Shown: positions 13,971-27,000, counted from the first letter of the stretch. The stretch: 64,000 bases of DNA from Lagopus muta (GCF_023343835.1 NC_064438.1:14613077-14677076), one strand, 5' to 3'. Translations and numbers: made by a program. The notes: generated from the letters alone by a model not told the origin.

Positions 13971-15031
13971 TCATGTCTGTTTTTGGCTGATTTCTGATTG
14001 GTAATCGTCTGCTTCAAGGCTTTGTGAGTTGCACCCGTTTATACACTGGCATTGATCCACATAGACGTAGCTATAATTTATGCTTGTTCCGTTTTGGCAA
14101 TTCAGGATCACATCTCTTCTGTGGCTGCTGAGCTCTTGGCAGCAACTACAGTTATGTTGCATCTGGTTTGCTTGAAGAGAATACCTGCGTTCCGACAGAA
14201 AAAGAAGACTTTCTCATTAAGCATCAACAAATAGGAGCATTGTGTGAATATGATTTTAATATAAGAAGAGTGAAACTCTTCTTGCTTCATCTGAGTCTGA
14301 TTCTATTCATGAGACTCATACACACATTACTTTTGCTGTTGTTCTATGACCATTTAATATAAATTCAGTAGAAACAAAGCTGAGGAGATTTCAACTTACG
14401 TGGAGGAGCCAGGACAAGTCCCTTCACAGTATCCCAACTCAACAGCTTCAGGAGATTCACAGTCTTCATATTGGATTACAGTTTTTGTGCTGTAAGCTTT
14501 GCAGTTAGTAGCTTCAAAAGAATAGGAAAAAAAGATAAACATGCTTCAAATCTCTAGTTCAGAACTGAACACTAAAACAATTTTGAAGCGCATGATGGCA
14601 ATGGTGATGAGGAGACAGTTGGACTAGATGATCTTATAGGTCATTTCCAACTTTGTGATTCTATGATTCTATGTCTCACTACTGAGACTATGTACAATAG
14701 GCAACAGTAGATGCTACTGTACTACAGCTGGAGATTTCAAGTGGTTTTTTTTATCTTGGCTGTACAGCGTGTTCGGAAGATCTAAGCTGAGGATTGAGTG
14801 TGAGGGTTTGTTTTGTGGTATTCACAGTCCAGGAAATTCACCATTGCTTCAAAAGGAAAAAGTATAGAAAGGGTTACTGAAAAGTGAAAGCTAGGTCAGT
14901 GAAGAATCTTTCCTTCCACTCAAATATAGATAGAAGTTTAATATAATTACCTGTAAGAGGAAAGCACTTGCTAGGTATTACTTACGTTTACATATCTTGC
15001 AGCAGCCATCAGAAGTAGTCTCTGCTTCATC
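13971..15031 (-). CDS. MUC5B: MUC5B exons 38-40: C-terminal cystine knot
   Basis: Exons: 38, 14986-15031 ([15 protein letters not shown]); 39, 14400-14511; 40, 13971-14184. The CK domain runs from [11 protein letters not shown] to CQCINGC, with eleven cysteines, [11 protein letters not shown], and the NCSCC cluster that contains the dimer-forming cysteine in VWF and mucins. [12 protein letters not shown] matches mammalian AMQHQCTCCQE. A tail of about 18 residues follows before TGA. By homology, mucin monomers dimerise through this domain in the ER. Frame and splice sites are clean. Confidence 0.92.
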
Positions 15032-18000
15032 CTTTGCAGAAATAAAGAAGGATACGTATTATAACACGGATGACAATACTGAGTGTGTTAACAAGTTAGC
15101 ATTGCTAATGCTCAGCTGAAGGCTTCTCTGTGATGAACACTGAATGAAACCGTGGATGTCTTGCTGGCTGATTCATCGCCACAGAAATCTTGAATCGTTG
15201 TGAGCTCGTGTAAAAATACTAAGCTTCACTTTGATACTGCTGTTACAGCAATGTTATTTTCATCCTTAAAACATTTCTGCAACCTCAATGAAAATAACTT
15301 GTTGCATTCTTCCTGACTTTCTCACCCCCTTGTTCTTCTACACTGCATTCAGTAAAAGCTGGAGCGATGAAAACTTACGGGATCGCACTCCAGTGGACCG
15401 TAGTCGGGACATACTCGTTTCGTTTGAACTGCAACGTATTGATCTTCAATTAATTCACATTTGTAGTGGCTGCACAGATCAAGTGGCAGAATCTTACCAA
15501 CCTAAGATTTTAAGGGAAGAAAAAAAACATTTTTTTTCCATTGTAATCAGATACTGTATGATTACTTCAAAAATGTTTGAGTTCAGTTCTCACACCTCAA
15601 AGATTTTTAGATGAATTTGAGTTCTTTGCCAAATGGGAGAAGCCTAATTTTTGTGAACTATGGCTGTCCTGAAAGTTCATATCGTAGATCTTGGGGCCAG
15701 ATTCTTTCCAGGGGCATGCAGCAGTAGAATAGGGGGCAGTGGGCACAAACTGGCACACAGGAAGTTCCATACGAGGAACTCCATATGGAGGTATTCAGGA
15801 ATTTCCAAGTAAGTCTTCAGAGACCTAAGTTTTTCCCTGTATTAGTGTTTTCAGAGAACTTTCAGTGTTAAATAAATTCTGACTGGGAAGGGATATATTG
15901 GCTGGTGGGAGAAGGAAAAGATTACTTACTTCGAGCAGAACAGTCTCGTTATTTAGATGAATTCTGCAAGATGATACTTCACACTTCCCACAGCACTCTC
16001 CATCCTCAATCTTATATTGGTGACCCTACTCACAAGAGATGAAAGAGAAACTATGTTGAGTTGGTGATGGACGGTTCTGGTCTTACTACAGTACTACTGT
16101 TTGAAGGCTGATAGGGCATCCCATTGCATCTCAACTCACCACTGGACAAGATGTTTCACATTTAAGTGCTTCGCACTTCACAATGTTTTTCCCATTCTCA
16201 GAAGAGCAGGTACAATTCTTACATGAATCTATTACAAATGTTCCACTCTGAAAAATTGGAAAGAAAAAATAACATCTGTTCATAAAGTGTCTTTATAACA
16301 CACAGGTGAAGGTGGAAGACGTGCTGTATACTAAGTTTTCTGAAGTGCAATTAAGCAAAAAATCTGGCTTTATTTTTGAAGGTTCGTAGGGTTATTTCAA
16401 ACATTTGAGCTTTAACAATACATCAGCTTCTTTGGAAAAAAAAAAAATACTGAATTCCACAAATAGAAGAAAGAAACTGCTAAAAATGATGCATTCTTGT
16501 TTTAAGCTTCTTGAGGAACAGAGGTTAGGGTTGTAAATTGACATGGATTGGCAAAAGAATTTTCCAAAGGGCTTTTGCGGTAGAAAGGGTGTACATTTAA
16601 TTTCTAGTAAAATGCCACTGTAATTATGCCATGCTCACCTCATATATTTTACCATTAATCTCACAGGTGTTTGAACGTTGCCCTGAAAAACAACCAAAAT
16701 AAAAATCAGCAAACTCAAACTGTGAAAATACATAAGAAGTTAAGATGTTACCAACGTTTGTTAATAGCATAGAGATTATGGAAAATTTGAATTCAAGCTC
16801 AAACCAGTATAGCTGGATGTTAAAGAATCTATCTTTTAATTGGCCAGAAGAGTTGAGTAGAAATGGCACCAAACTTGAGCTAAACACAAAAAAATTCCTT
16901 TCTTGCCCTTTCCATATTGGTTCTTTTCAAATTAAATGAGTTGTATTCTGTTTGAACACTTGAAGACCAGTAGCCTTCAAAAATGCCTTTGTATATTGAT
17001 ACCTTATGACTTCTCAGAATGGAACTTGGATGTGAGATCAACTGGAAAAGTGGTATTTTTTACTGAAGTAATACAGTTTGATAACATGCCAGATTCCATT
17101 TGTGGCTTTCACAGCATTACTTCAGACTTCGTAGTTCCTCTTGATTTTCCTCTTTCAGGCTTATTTGTAGCTAGTTTTCTTTTTGATTCTTTTATTTAAA
17201 AAAGTAAGTATATAAATAAACACATGGATTATAGATTTTATTAATGTTCTACAATACCGCAAGGGTAATTATTATTTCTCGTACGTCAGCAATTCAGTTT
17301 CTAATTATGATTTACTTTGTTCCTTCATATTACCTGCTTTTCTAGTGAACTCCGAAGATTTCTGCTGGCTCACTGTTATGTTTACGTATCTTTGTTTAGC
17401 TGTAGTTACATTAATGTTAATGAACTTGAAGTACTTGAACTATCCCGTTCTCTGAGCAGATATTAAGAATAATGTTTTTAGCTGAACTCGTATTGCATAT
17501 TTAGCTAGGAATTGATGTGTATTCAATAAGTGAGAACAATTTAAAGAAGGTTTTGCTGTTACCATGATGGATGTAGGATCTGCCTAGATACTAACAGAAG
17601 CACAAAGGTAACTTCCCACAGTGTAGCCTGGTGCATACATTGGTATTTTTAGTACTTACGGCATTCAAGTTCAGGACAGCAGGGGTCTGTTACTGGTAGT
17701 ACAGGTAAGGCAATAAATCCTACGTCACAAACTACTTCCTCTATATCGCATGGGAGCAGCCGACATTCTGCTGTAGCAGTGTCTCCATCACAGACACACT
17801 CCTGGCACTGCGTTGTCCATACCTCTCCAGGCTGAAAATACAAAAATGATTTATTTTGATGTGCCCTTTCGCTCTAGTTATTCGTGGCCAACTTGACTTA
17901 GACTCTCACGCTTAGTAAGGATTCCAGATAAAAGTTTTGGTACCATATGATTTCCAAACTGAAGAGCAAGCAAGCTGCGAACAATAAAATAACTGTCTTC

Positions 18001-21000
18001 TATGTAGGAAAAAAAAAAAAAAAAAAAAAGGCATTGTAACATTTTCATAGCTAGTCCACTTATTTCTGTGATGTTTGAATATTCTTAAAAGTCTCTGCTA
18101 TTATATTACTGGACTTTTCTATCTCTAGATGCATTCGAAGCCTGATGGTGCAAGGTTTGAAATATGTTTTATCAGGATATTCTTCCATGACAAACTCTGT
18201 TATTAAAATACGTGCAAGTTGATTTGAAATGACAGAGGATAGAAGTTGGGATGTTTTTGCAATGGTAATATATTAAAATAAAGAAGGGAATCACCTTTCG
18301 TGGAGGATTGACATCAGTACAGTTTCTTTCTGGTAAATCTGTGATGGATGTTGCTGTGGATGAGGGGGCTTCTGTTGTAGTCTCTGAGGACACCGAAGTT
18401 AAAGCAGTTGTTGCAGGACATGGCCCCTGAAATGGAGCAATTTCACATTCTTTGCTGCAAAGTGCATAAAAATTACATCCAGCCTTATCTGTTCTGTTGT
18501 ATACAACTTCTCCTGTAGAAAAAAAATGAAAGAAAAGTTAAAAGACCAATGAAATTACTAAGAAAAAAAACCCCAAAACAAAAAATATTGTGAAAACATG
18601 AAGCATATTACTCTGTTGAAGTGATTATTCTATTTAAGATTTATTTGATTATCTTTAATACATTATTAAGGGATCACACTGCTTATGAAAATGATTATAA
18701 CCATCAAGCAAGAAGCTTACCGGGAGAAAACAAGCCACCAAACACGTGGCAAAAACATGGAGTTGTTCTGCTTGCTTCTGTTGTGGAAGGTGTGGTGGGG
18801 GAAGAACTGGAGACTGCAGAAGTGCTTGTAGTGTGTCTTGGCTGTGTAGTACCAGCTGTTGAGAACAAAACAGTTTAGCACAGCATTTGGTTCTCCTAAT
18901 TGTTACGTACTATAGGAATCTATCAGAATCTGGACAAACCAAACCAATGTTTGGTTGCATTCGACTATTTGACCAACTTTCTGTAATAAATAGATATTGT
19001 TGAAATCTTACTGCTCTGTACCAAGTAACATTTGGGATTTTGCAAATAATAGTACTTCTAGCATTAATATATTTTAATGTCTCAGAGTCACCAATATCAC
19101 CTTTATAGTAATAAATATGAAACCACGGAATCTGCTAAAAGATGCAGGATAAGTGCAATGGCTGATAATTTTTTTTTTTTCCATTAAAAGAAGAACATGG
19201 CATTAGTTGACGACATGGGTGTGATAGTACTGGTAGGGGAGCTGGGCACTGAGGTTGTGGTGGTGACAATGGTGGTCATGCTTCCTGCTACAGGAGGTGA
19301 GGTCATGGTGGTGCTGGCACTGGAGGTAGGTACGGTGGTCCCTGCACTTGTGGAAGAAATGGTGGTTGTACCTTCTGTTGTAAGCGGAACAGTCTTGGTT
19401 GTACTTCCAGCTGTGACTGTAGTTGGGCGTGCTGACGGAGTGCTGGTGGTCTTGGTGACTCCCGTGGTGCTTGTGGTGGTGGTCTCAGAAGATGTGGGGA
19501 TAGTAGAGGCTGTAGTGGGTGTTGTTGTAGTCTGGTAGCGTCCAGTGGGTGGCGTTACTGAAGTGGTTCCAGTTGAGGTGCTTGGCGTAGAGACAGTAGT
19601 GGGTTTTGCTGTAGGCTGGCTTTGACCAGAGGGCGAAGTTGCTGGAATGGCGCTTGTTGACGACATGGGTGTGATAGTACTGGTGGGGGAGCTGGGCACT
19701 GAGGTTGTGGTGGTGACAATGGTGGTTGTGCTCCCTGGTACAGGAGGAGTGGTCTTGGTGGTGCTGGCAATGGAGGTAGGTATGGTGGTCCCTGCACTTG
19801 TGGAAGAAATGGTGGTCTTAGCTTTTATTGGAGGAGGTAATGTCTTGGTGGTGCTGGCACTGCTGGTAAGTATGGTGGTGCTTTCTGCACTTGTGGATGT
19901 AATGGTGGTTGTGCTTTTTGTTGGAGGAGGTGAGGTCTTTGTGGTGCTGGCAATGGTTGTAGGTACAGTGGTCCCTGCACTTGTGGAAGAAATGGTGGTT
20001 GTACCTTCTGTTGTAAGCGGAACAGTCTTGGTTGTACTTCCAGCTGTGACTGTAGTTGGGCGTGCTGACGGAGTGCTGGTGGTCTTGGTGACTCCCGTGG
20101 TGCTTGTGGTGGTGGTCTGAGAAGATGTGGGGATCGTAGAGGCTGTAGTGGGTGTTGTTGTAGTCTGGTAGCGTCCAGTGGGTGGCGTTACTGAAGTGGT
20201 TCCAGTTGAGGTGCTTGGCGTAGAGATAGTAGTGGGTTTTGCTGTAGGCTGGCTTTGACCAGAGGGCGAAGTTGCTGGAATGGCGCTTGTTGACGACATG
20301 GGTGTGATAGTACTGGTGGGGGAGCTGGGCACTGAGGTTGTGGTGGTGACAATGGTGGTTGTGCTCCCTGGTACAGGAGGAGTGGTCTTGGTGGAGCTGG
20401 CACTGGAGGTAGGTACGGTGGTCTCTGCACTTGTGGAAGAAATGGTGGTCTTAGCTTTTATTGGAGGAGGTAATGTCTTGGTGGTGCTGGCACTGCTGGT
20501 AGGTATGGTGGTGCTTTCTGCACTTGTGGATGTAATGGTGGTTGTGCTTTTTGTTGGAGGAGGTGAGGTCTTTGTGGTGCTGGCAATGGTTGTAGGTATG
20601 GTGGTCCCTGCACTTGTGGAAGAAATGGTGGTCTTAGCTTTTATTGGAGGAGGTAATGTCTTGGTGGTGCTGGCACTGCTGGTAGGTATGGTGGTGCTTT
20701 CTGCACTTGTGGATGTAATGGTGGTTGTGCTTTTTGTTGGAGGAGGTGAGGTCTTTGTGGTGCTGGCAATGGAGGTAGGTATGGTGGTCTCTGCACTCGT
20801 GGAAGAAATGGTGGTCTTAGCTTTTATTGGAGGAGGTAATGTCTTGGTGGTGCTGGCACTGCTGGTAGGTATGGTGGTGCTTTCTGCACTTGTGGATGTA
20901 ATGGTGGTTGTGCTTTTTGTTGGAGGAGGTGATGTCTTTGTGGTGCTGGCACTGGAGGTAGGTACGGTGGTCCCTGCACTTGTGGAAGAAATGGTGGTTG

Positions 21001-24000
21001 TACCTTCTGTTGTAAGCGGAACAGTCTTGGTTGTACTTCCAGCTGTGACTGTACTTGGGCCTGCTGACGGAGTGCTGGTGGTCTTGGTGGCTCCCGTGGT
21101 GCCTGTAGTGGTGGTCTCAGAAGATGTGGGGACAGTAGAGGCTGTAGTGGGTGTTGTTGTAGTCTGGTAGCGTCCAGTGGGTGGCGTTACTGAAGTGGTT
21201 CCAGTTGAGGTGCTTGGCGTAGAGATAGTAGTGGGTTTTGCTGTAGGCTGGCTTTGACCAGAGGGCGAAGTTGCTGGAATGGCGCTTGTTGAAGACATGG
21301 GTGTGATAGTACTGGTGGGGGAGCTGGGCACTGAGGTTGTGGTGGTGACAATGGTGGTTGTGCTCCCTGGTACAGGAGGAGTGGTCTTGGTGGTGCTGGC
21401 ACTGGAGGTAGGTACGGTGGTCTCTGCACTTGTGGAAGAAATGGTGGTCTTAGCTTTTATTGGAGGAGGTAATGTCTTGGTGGTGCTGGCACTGCTGGTA
21501 GGTATGGTGGTGCTTTCTGCACTTGTGGATGTAATGGTGGTTGTGCTTTTTGTTGGAGGAGGTGAGGTCTTTGTGGTGCTGGCAATGGTTGTAGGTATGG
21601 TGGTCTCTGCACTTGTGGAAGAAATGGTGGTCTTAGCTTTTATTGGAGGAGGTAATGTCTTGGTGGTGCTGGCACTGCTGGTAGGTATGGTGGTGCTTTC
21701 TGCACTTGTGGATGTAATGGTGGTTGTGCTTTTTGTTGGAGGAGGTGAGGTCTTCGTGGTGCTGGCAATGGAGGTAGGTACAGTGGTCCCTGCACTTGTG
21801 GAAGAAACGGTGGTTGTACCTTCTGTTGTAAGCGGAACAGTCTTGGTTGTACTTCCAGCTGTGACTGTAGTTGGGCCTGTTGGCAGAGGGCTGGTGGTCT
21901 TGGTGACTCCCGTGGTGCTTGTGGTGGTGGTCTGAGAAGATGTGGGGATCGTAGAGGCTGTAGTGGGTGTTGTTGTAGTCTGGTAGCGTCCAGTGGGTGG
22001 CGTTACTGAAGTGGTTCCAGTTGAGGTGCTTGGCGTAGAGATAGTAGTGGGTTTTGCTGTAGGCTGGCTTTGACCAGAGGGCGAAGTTGCTGGAATGGCG
22101 CTTGTTGACGACATGGGTGTGATAGTACTGGTGGGGGAGCTGGGCACTGAGGTTGTGGTGGTGACAATGGTGGTTGTGCTCCCTGGTACAGGAGGAGTGG
22201 TCTTGGTGGTGCGGGCACTGGAGGTAGGTATGGTGGTCTCTGCACTTGTGGAAGAAATGGTGGTCTTAGCTTTTATTGGAGGAGGTAATGTCTTGGTGGT
22301 GCTGGCACTGCTGGTAGGTATGGTGGTGCTTTCTGCACTTGTGGATGTAATGGTGGTTGTGCTTTTTGTTGGAGGAGGTGAGGTCTTCGTGGTGCTGGCA
22401 ATGGAGGTAGGTACGGTGGTCTCTGCACTTGTGGAAGAAATGGTGGTTGTACCTTCTGTTGTAAGCGGAACAGTCTTGGTTGTACTTCCAGCTGTGACTG
22501 TACTTGGGCCTGCTGACGGAGTGCTGGTGGTCTTGGTGACTCCCGTGGTGCTTGTGGTGGTGGTCTCAGAAGATGTGGGGACAGTAGAGGCTGTAGTGGG
22601 TGTTGTTGTAGTCTGGTAGCGTCCAGTGGGTGGCGTTACTGAAGTGGTTCCAGTTGAGGTGCTTGGCGTAGAGATAGTAGTGGGTTTTGCTGTAGGCTGG
22701 CTTTGACCAGAGGGCGAAGTTGCTGGAATGGCGCTTGTTGACGACATGGGTGTGATAGTACTGGTGGGGGAGCTGGGCACTGAGGTTGTGGTGGTGACAA
22801 TGGTGGTTGTGCTCCCTGGTACAGGAGGAGTGGTCTTGGTGGAGCTGGCACTGGAGGTAGGTACGGTGGTCTCTGCACTTGTGGAAGAAATGGTGGTCTT
22901 AGCTTTTATTGGAGGAGGTAATGTCTTGGTGGTGCTGGCACTGCTGGTAGGTATGGTGGTGCTTTCTGCACTTGTGGATGTAATGGTGGTTGTGCTTTTT
23001 GTTGGAGGAGGTGAGGTCTTTGTGGTGCTGGCAATGGTTGTAGGTATGGTGGTCTCTGCACTTGTGGAAGAAATGGTGGTCTTAGCTTTTATTGGAGGAG
23101 GTAATGTCTTGGTGGTGCTGGCACTGCTGGTAGGTATGGTGGTGCTTTCTGCACTTGTGGATGTAATGGTGGTTGTGCTTTTTGTTGGAGGAGGTGAGGT
23201 CTTCGTGGTGCTGGCAATGGAGGTAGGTACGGTGGTCCCTGCACTTGTGGAAGAAACGGTGGTTGTACCTTCTGTTGTAAGCGGAACAGTCTTGGTTGTA
23301 CTTCCAGCTGTGACTGTAGTTGGGCGTGCTGACGGAGTGCTGGTGGTCTTGGTGACTCCCGCGGTGCTTGTAGTGGTGGTCTCAGAAGATGTGGGGATAG
23401 TAGAGGCAGTAGTGGGTGTTGTTGTAGTCTGGTCGAACTCAGTGAGTGGCGTTACTGGAGTGGTTCCTGTTGAGGTGCTTGGCGTAGTGCCTGGAGTTGT
23501 TAATGCTGTCGAGCAGCGTTGGCGGTCACAGCACAGCACACTGACCTGGTAGTTGAAGCACATGGGGTACTTGCTGTTCTGATCCTGGTTTCTGCACTCC
23601 AGCCCAACATCGAGGCTGCACTTCAGTTTCTGGTCCAAGCTCTCCAGGCTCCTGTCAGGGTAGTTTTCAGCACGGCACCTGATGTCCTGCGGCTGGGAGC
23701 ACAGGTCATAACCAGCGGCACGGATATTTGCATAGGTCTCAAAGTCTCCATCCTGGCTACTAGAGCTTGGGAAATCCACATCAAACCACTGCGTCCAGGC
23801 ACAGCGCGGCTGGCAGCTGTTGGTTGGGGGAGGGGTCGTGGCAGTAGTGGTGGGTGAGGTGGGGATGGTGACTGTGCTCCCAGTCGTAAGAGGAGTGGTC
23901 TTGGTGGTGCTGGCACTGGAGGTAGGTACGGTGGTCTCTGCACTTGTAGAAGAAACGGTGGTTGTACCTTCTGTTGTAAGCGGAACAGTCTTGGTTGTAC

Positions 24001-27000
24001 TTCCAGCTGTGACTGTAGTTGGGCCTGCTGACGGAGTGCTGGTGGTCTTGGTGGCTCCCGTGGTGCTTGTGGTGGTGGTCTCAGAAGATGTGGGGACAGT
24101 AGAGGCTGTAGTGGGTGTTGTTGTAGTCTGGTAGCGTCCAGTGGGTGGCGTTACTGAAGTGGTTCCAGTTGAGGTGCTTTGTGTAGAGATAGTAGTGGGT
24201 TTTGCTGTAGGCTGGCTTTGACCAGAGGGCGAAGTTGCTGGAATGGCGCTTGTTGACGACATGGGTGTGATAGTACTGGTGGGGGAGCTGGGCACTGAGG
24301 TTGTGGTGGTGACAATGGTGGTTGTGCTCCCTGGTACAGGAGGAGTGGTCTTGGTGGTGCTGGCAATGGAGGTAGGTATGGTGGTCCCTGCACTTGTGGA
24401 AGAAATGGTGGTCTTAGCTTTTATTGGAGGAGGTGATGTCTTGGTGGTGCTGGCACTGCTGGTAGGTATGGTGGTGCTTTCTGCACTTGTGGATGTAATG
24501 GTGGTTGTGCTTTTTGTTGGAGGAGGTGAGGTCTTTGTGGTGCTGGCACTGGAGGTAGGTACGGTGGTCCCTGCACTTGTGGAAGAAATGGTGGTTGTAC
24601 CTTCTGTTGTAAGCGGAACAGTCTTGGTTGTACTTCCAGCTGTGACTGTAGTTGGGCCTGTTGGCAGAGGGCTGGTGGTCTTGGTGACTCCCGTGGTGCT
24701 TGTGGTGGTGGTCTCAGAAGATGTGGAGATAGTAGAGGCTGTAGTGGGTGTCGTTGCAGTCTGGTCAAACTCAGTGAGTGGTGTTACTGGAGTGGTTCCA
24801 GTTGAGGTGCTTGACGTAGTGCCTGGAGTCGGTAATGCTGTCGAGCAGCGTTGGCGGTCACAGCACAGCACACTGACCTGGTAGTTGAAGCACATGGGGT
24901 ACTTGCTGTTCTGATCCTGGTTTCTGCACTCCAGCCCAATATCGAGGCTGCACTTCAGTTTCTGGTCCAAGCTCTCCAGGCTCCTGTCAGGGTAGTTTTC
25001 AGCACGGCACCTGATGTCCTGCGGCTGGGAGCACAGGTCATAACCAGCGGCACGGATATTTGCATAGGTCTCAAAGTCTCCATCCTGGCTACTAGAGCTT
25101 GGGAAATCCACATCAAACCACTGCGTCCAGGCACAGCGCGGCTGGCAGCTGTTTGTTGGGGGAGGGGTCGTGGCAGTAGTGGTGGGTGAGGTGGGGATGG
25201 TGACTGTGCTCCCAGTCGTAAGAGGAGTGGTCTTGGTGGTGCTGGCACTGGAGGTAGGTATGGTGGTCTCTGCACTTGTGGAAGAAATGGTGGTCTTAGC
25301 TTTTATTGGAGGAGGTGATCTCTTGGTGGTGCTGGCACTGCTGGTAGGTATGGTGGTGCTTTCTGCACTTGTGGATGTAATGGTGGTTGTGCTTTTTGTT
25401 GGAGGAGGTGAGGTCTTTGTGGTGCTGGCAATGGAGGTAGGTATGGTGGTCTCTGCACTTGTGGAAGAAATGGTGGTCTTAGCTTTTATTGGAGGAGGTA
25501 ATGTCTTGGTGGTGCTGGCACTGCTGGTAGGTATGGTGGTGCTTTCTGCACTTGTGGATGTAATGGTGGTTGTGCTTTTTGTTGGAGGAGGTGAGGTCTT
25601 TGTGGTGCTGGCACTGTAGGTAGGTACAGTGGTCCCCACACTTGTGGAAGAAATGGTGGTTGTACCTTCTGTTGTAAGCGGAACAGTCTTGGTTGTACTT
25701 CCAGCTGTGACTGTAGTTGGGCCTGCTGACGGAGTGCTGGTGGTCTTGGTGACTCCCGTGGTGCTTGTGGTGGTGGTCTCAGAAGATGTGGGGATAGTAG
25801 AGGCAGTAGTGGGTGTTGTTGTAGTCTGGTCGACCTCAGTGAGTGGCGTTACTGGAGTGGTTCCAGTTGAGGTGCTTGGCGTAGTGCCTGGAGTTGTTAA
25901 TGCTGTCGAGCAGCGTTGGCGGTCACAGCACAGCACACTGACCTGGTAGTTGAAGCACATGGGGTACTTGCTGTTCTGATCCTGGTTTCTGCACTCCAGC
26001 CCAACATCGAGGCTGCACTTCAGTTTCTGGTCCAAGCTCTCCAGGCTCCTGTCAGGGTAGTTTTCAGCACGGCACCTGATGTCCTGCGGCTGGGAGCACA
26101 GGTCATAACCAGCGGCACGGATATTTGCATAGGTCTCAAAGTCTCCATCCTGGCTACCAGAGCTTGGGAAATCCACATCAAACCACTGCGTCCAGGCACA
26201 GCGCGGCTGGCAGCTGTTGGTTGGGGGAGGGGTCGTGGCAGTAGTGGTGGGTGAGGTGGGGATGGTGACTGTGCTCCCAGTCGTAAGAGGAGTGGTCTTG
26301 GTGGTGCTGGCACTGCTGGTAGGTGTGATGGTTCCTGCACTTGTGGGTGCAATGTTTGTTGTTCCTGTTGTTACGGGGTGTGTTGTCTTGGTCGTGCTGG
26401 TACTGCTGGTAGGTGTTGTTGATGAAGTTGTTGATGCAATGGTGGTCGTACTTTCTGTTTGGTGCACTGACGTCTTAGTGGTATCTGCACTGCTGGTATT
26501 TTTTGATATTGTCGTCGTTTCTTTTTGTTGTGATTTTGTTCCTATTTGTGACATTGTTGTTTTATTCTTTGTCTGTATTGGAATTGCTGTTGTTTCAGTA
26601 GTTGTGAATGTAGTTTGTTGTGTTTGTTTTGGTGTTGTAGTTGTTATTTCTGAACATGATATATATTTACAGCATAATACTCTGATTTGGTAATTGAAGC
26701 ATTTCTTATCTTCTTGGTCTTTGTTATTGCATTTCAATTCAGTGGTTTTATTGCATTTTATCTTTTGCTTATGATATTTTATTGTCTTATCTGAGTGTTT
26801 ATGTACTCTGCATTCAATGCTGCTCGTGGTATTACAAGTGCTTTTTCCTTGTCCTGTGATATATTGAAAGGTTTCCTCTTCATTTTCAAGCTCTGTCCCA
26901 TCATACCATTCTGACCACTCACATATATACTTCACGCATACACTTCTTGCTGGTGTTGTGGTTGCCATTTCTGTATTTCAAAGAAAGAAATATAAGTTTT

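Larger units (their letters stand above)
19187..25840 (-). repeat. MUC5B: Nested PTS tandem repeat (450 + n x 183 bp super-repeat)
   Basis: The landmark encoding GQSQPTAK recurs at + strand positions 19621, 20254, 21253, 22069, 22702 and 24217. Spacings are 633, 999, 816, 633 and 1515 bp. The first four equal 450 plus 1, 3, 2 and 1 times 183 bp; the last spacing contains CysD4. The inner 183 bp unit encodes 61 residues, alternating [19 protein letters not shown] and [20 protein letters not shown] count about twelve copies across the array. The outer unit carries [36 protein letters not shown] and [15 protein letters not shown]. Copies are very similar, pointing to recent unequal exchange. Confidence 0.9.

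Noticed and set aside
19555..26352. Pro/Leu/Gln-rich - strand frames (80-115 codons) inside the PTS exon
   Set aside because: They are shifted frames of the same repeat array, nearly identical in each copy. The in-frame mucin reading runs through all of them.
19197..26693. Long + strand open frames of up to 296 codons with Val/Leu-rich repeats opposite the PTS exon
   Set aside because: They are the complement of the Thr/Ser/Pro repeats, whose codon composition yields no stops in reverse. They repeat with the same period, have no splice or start context and match no family.
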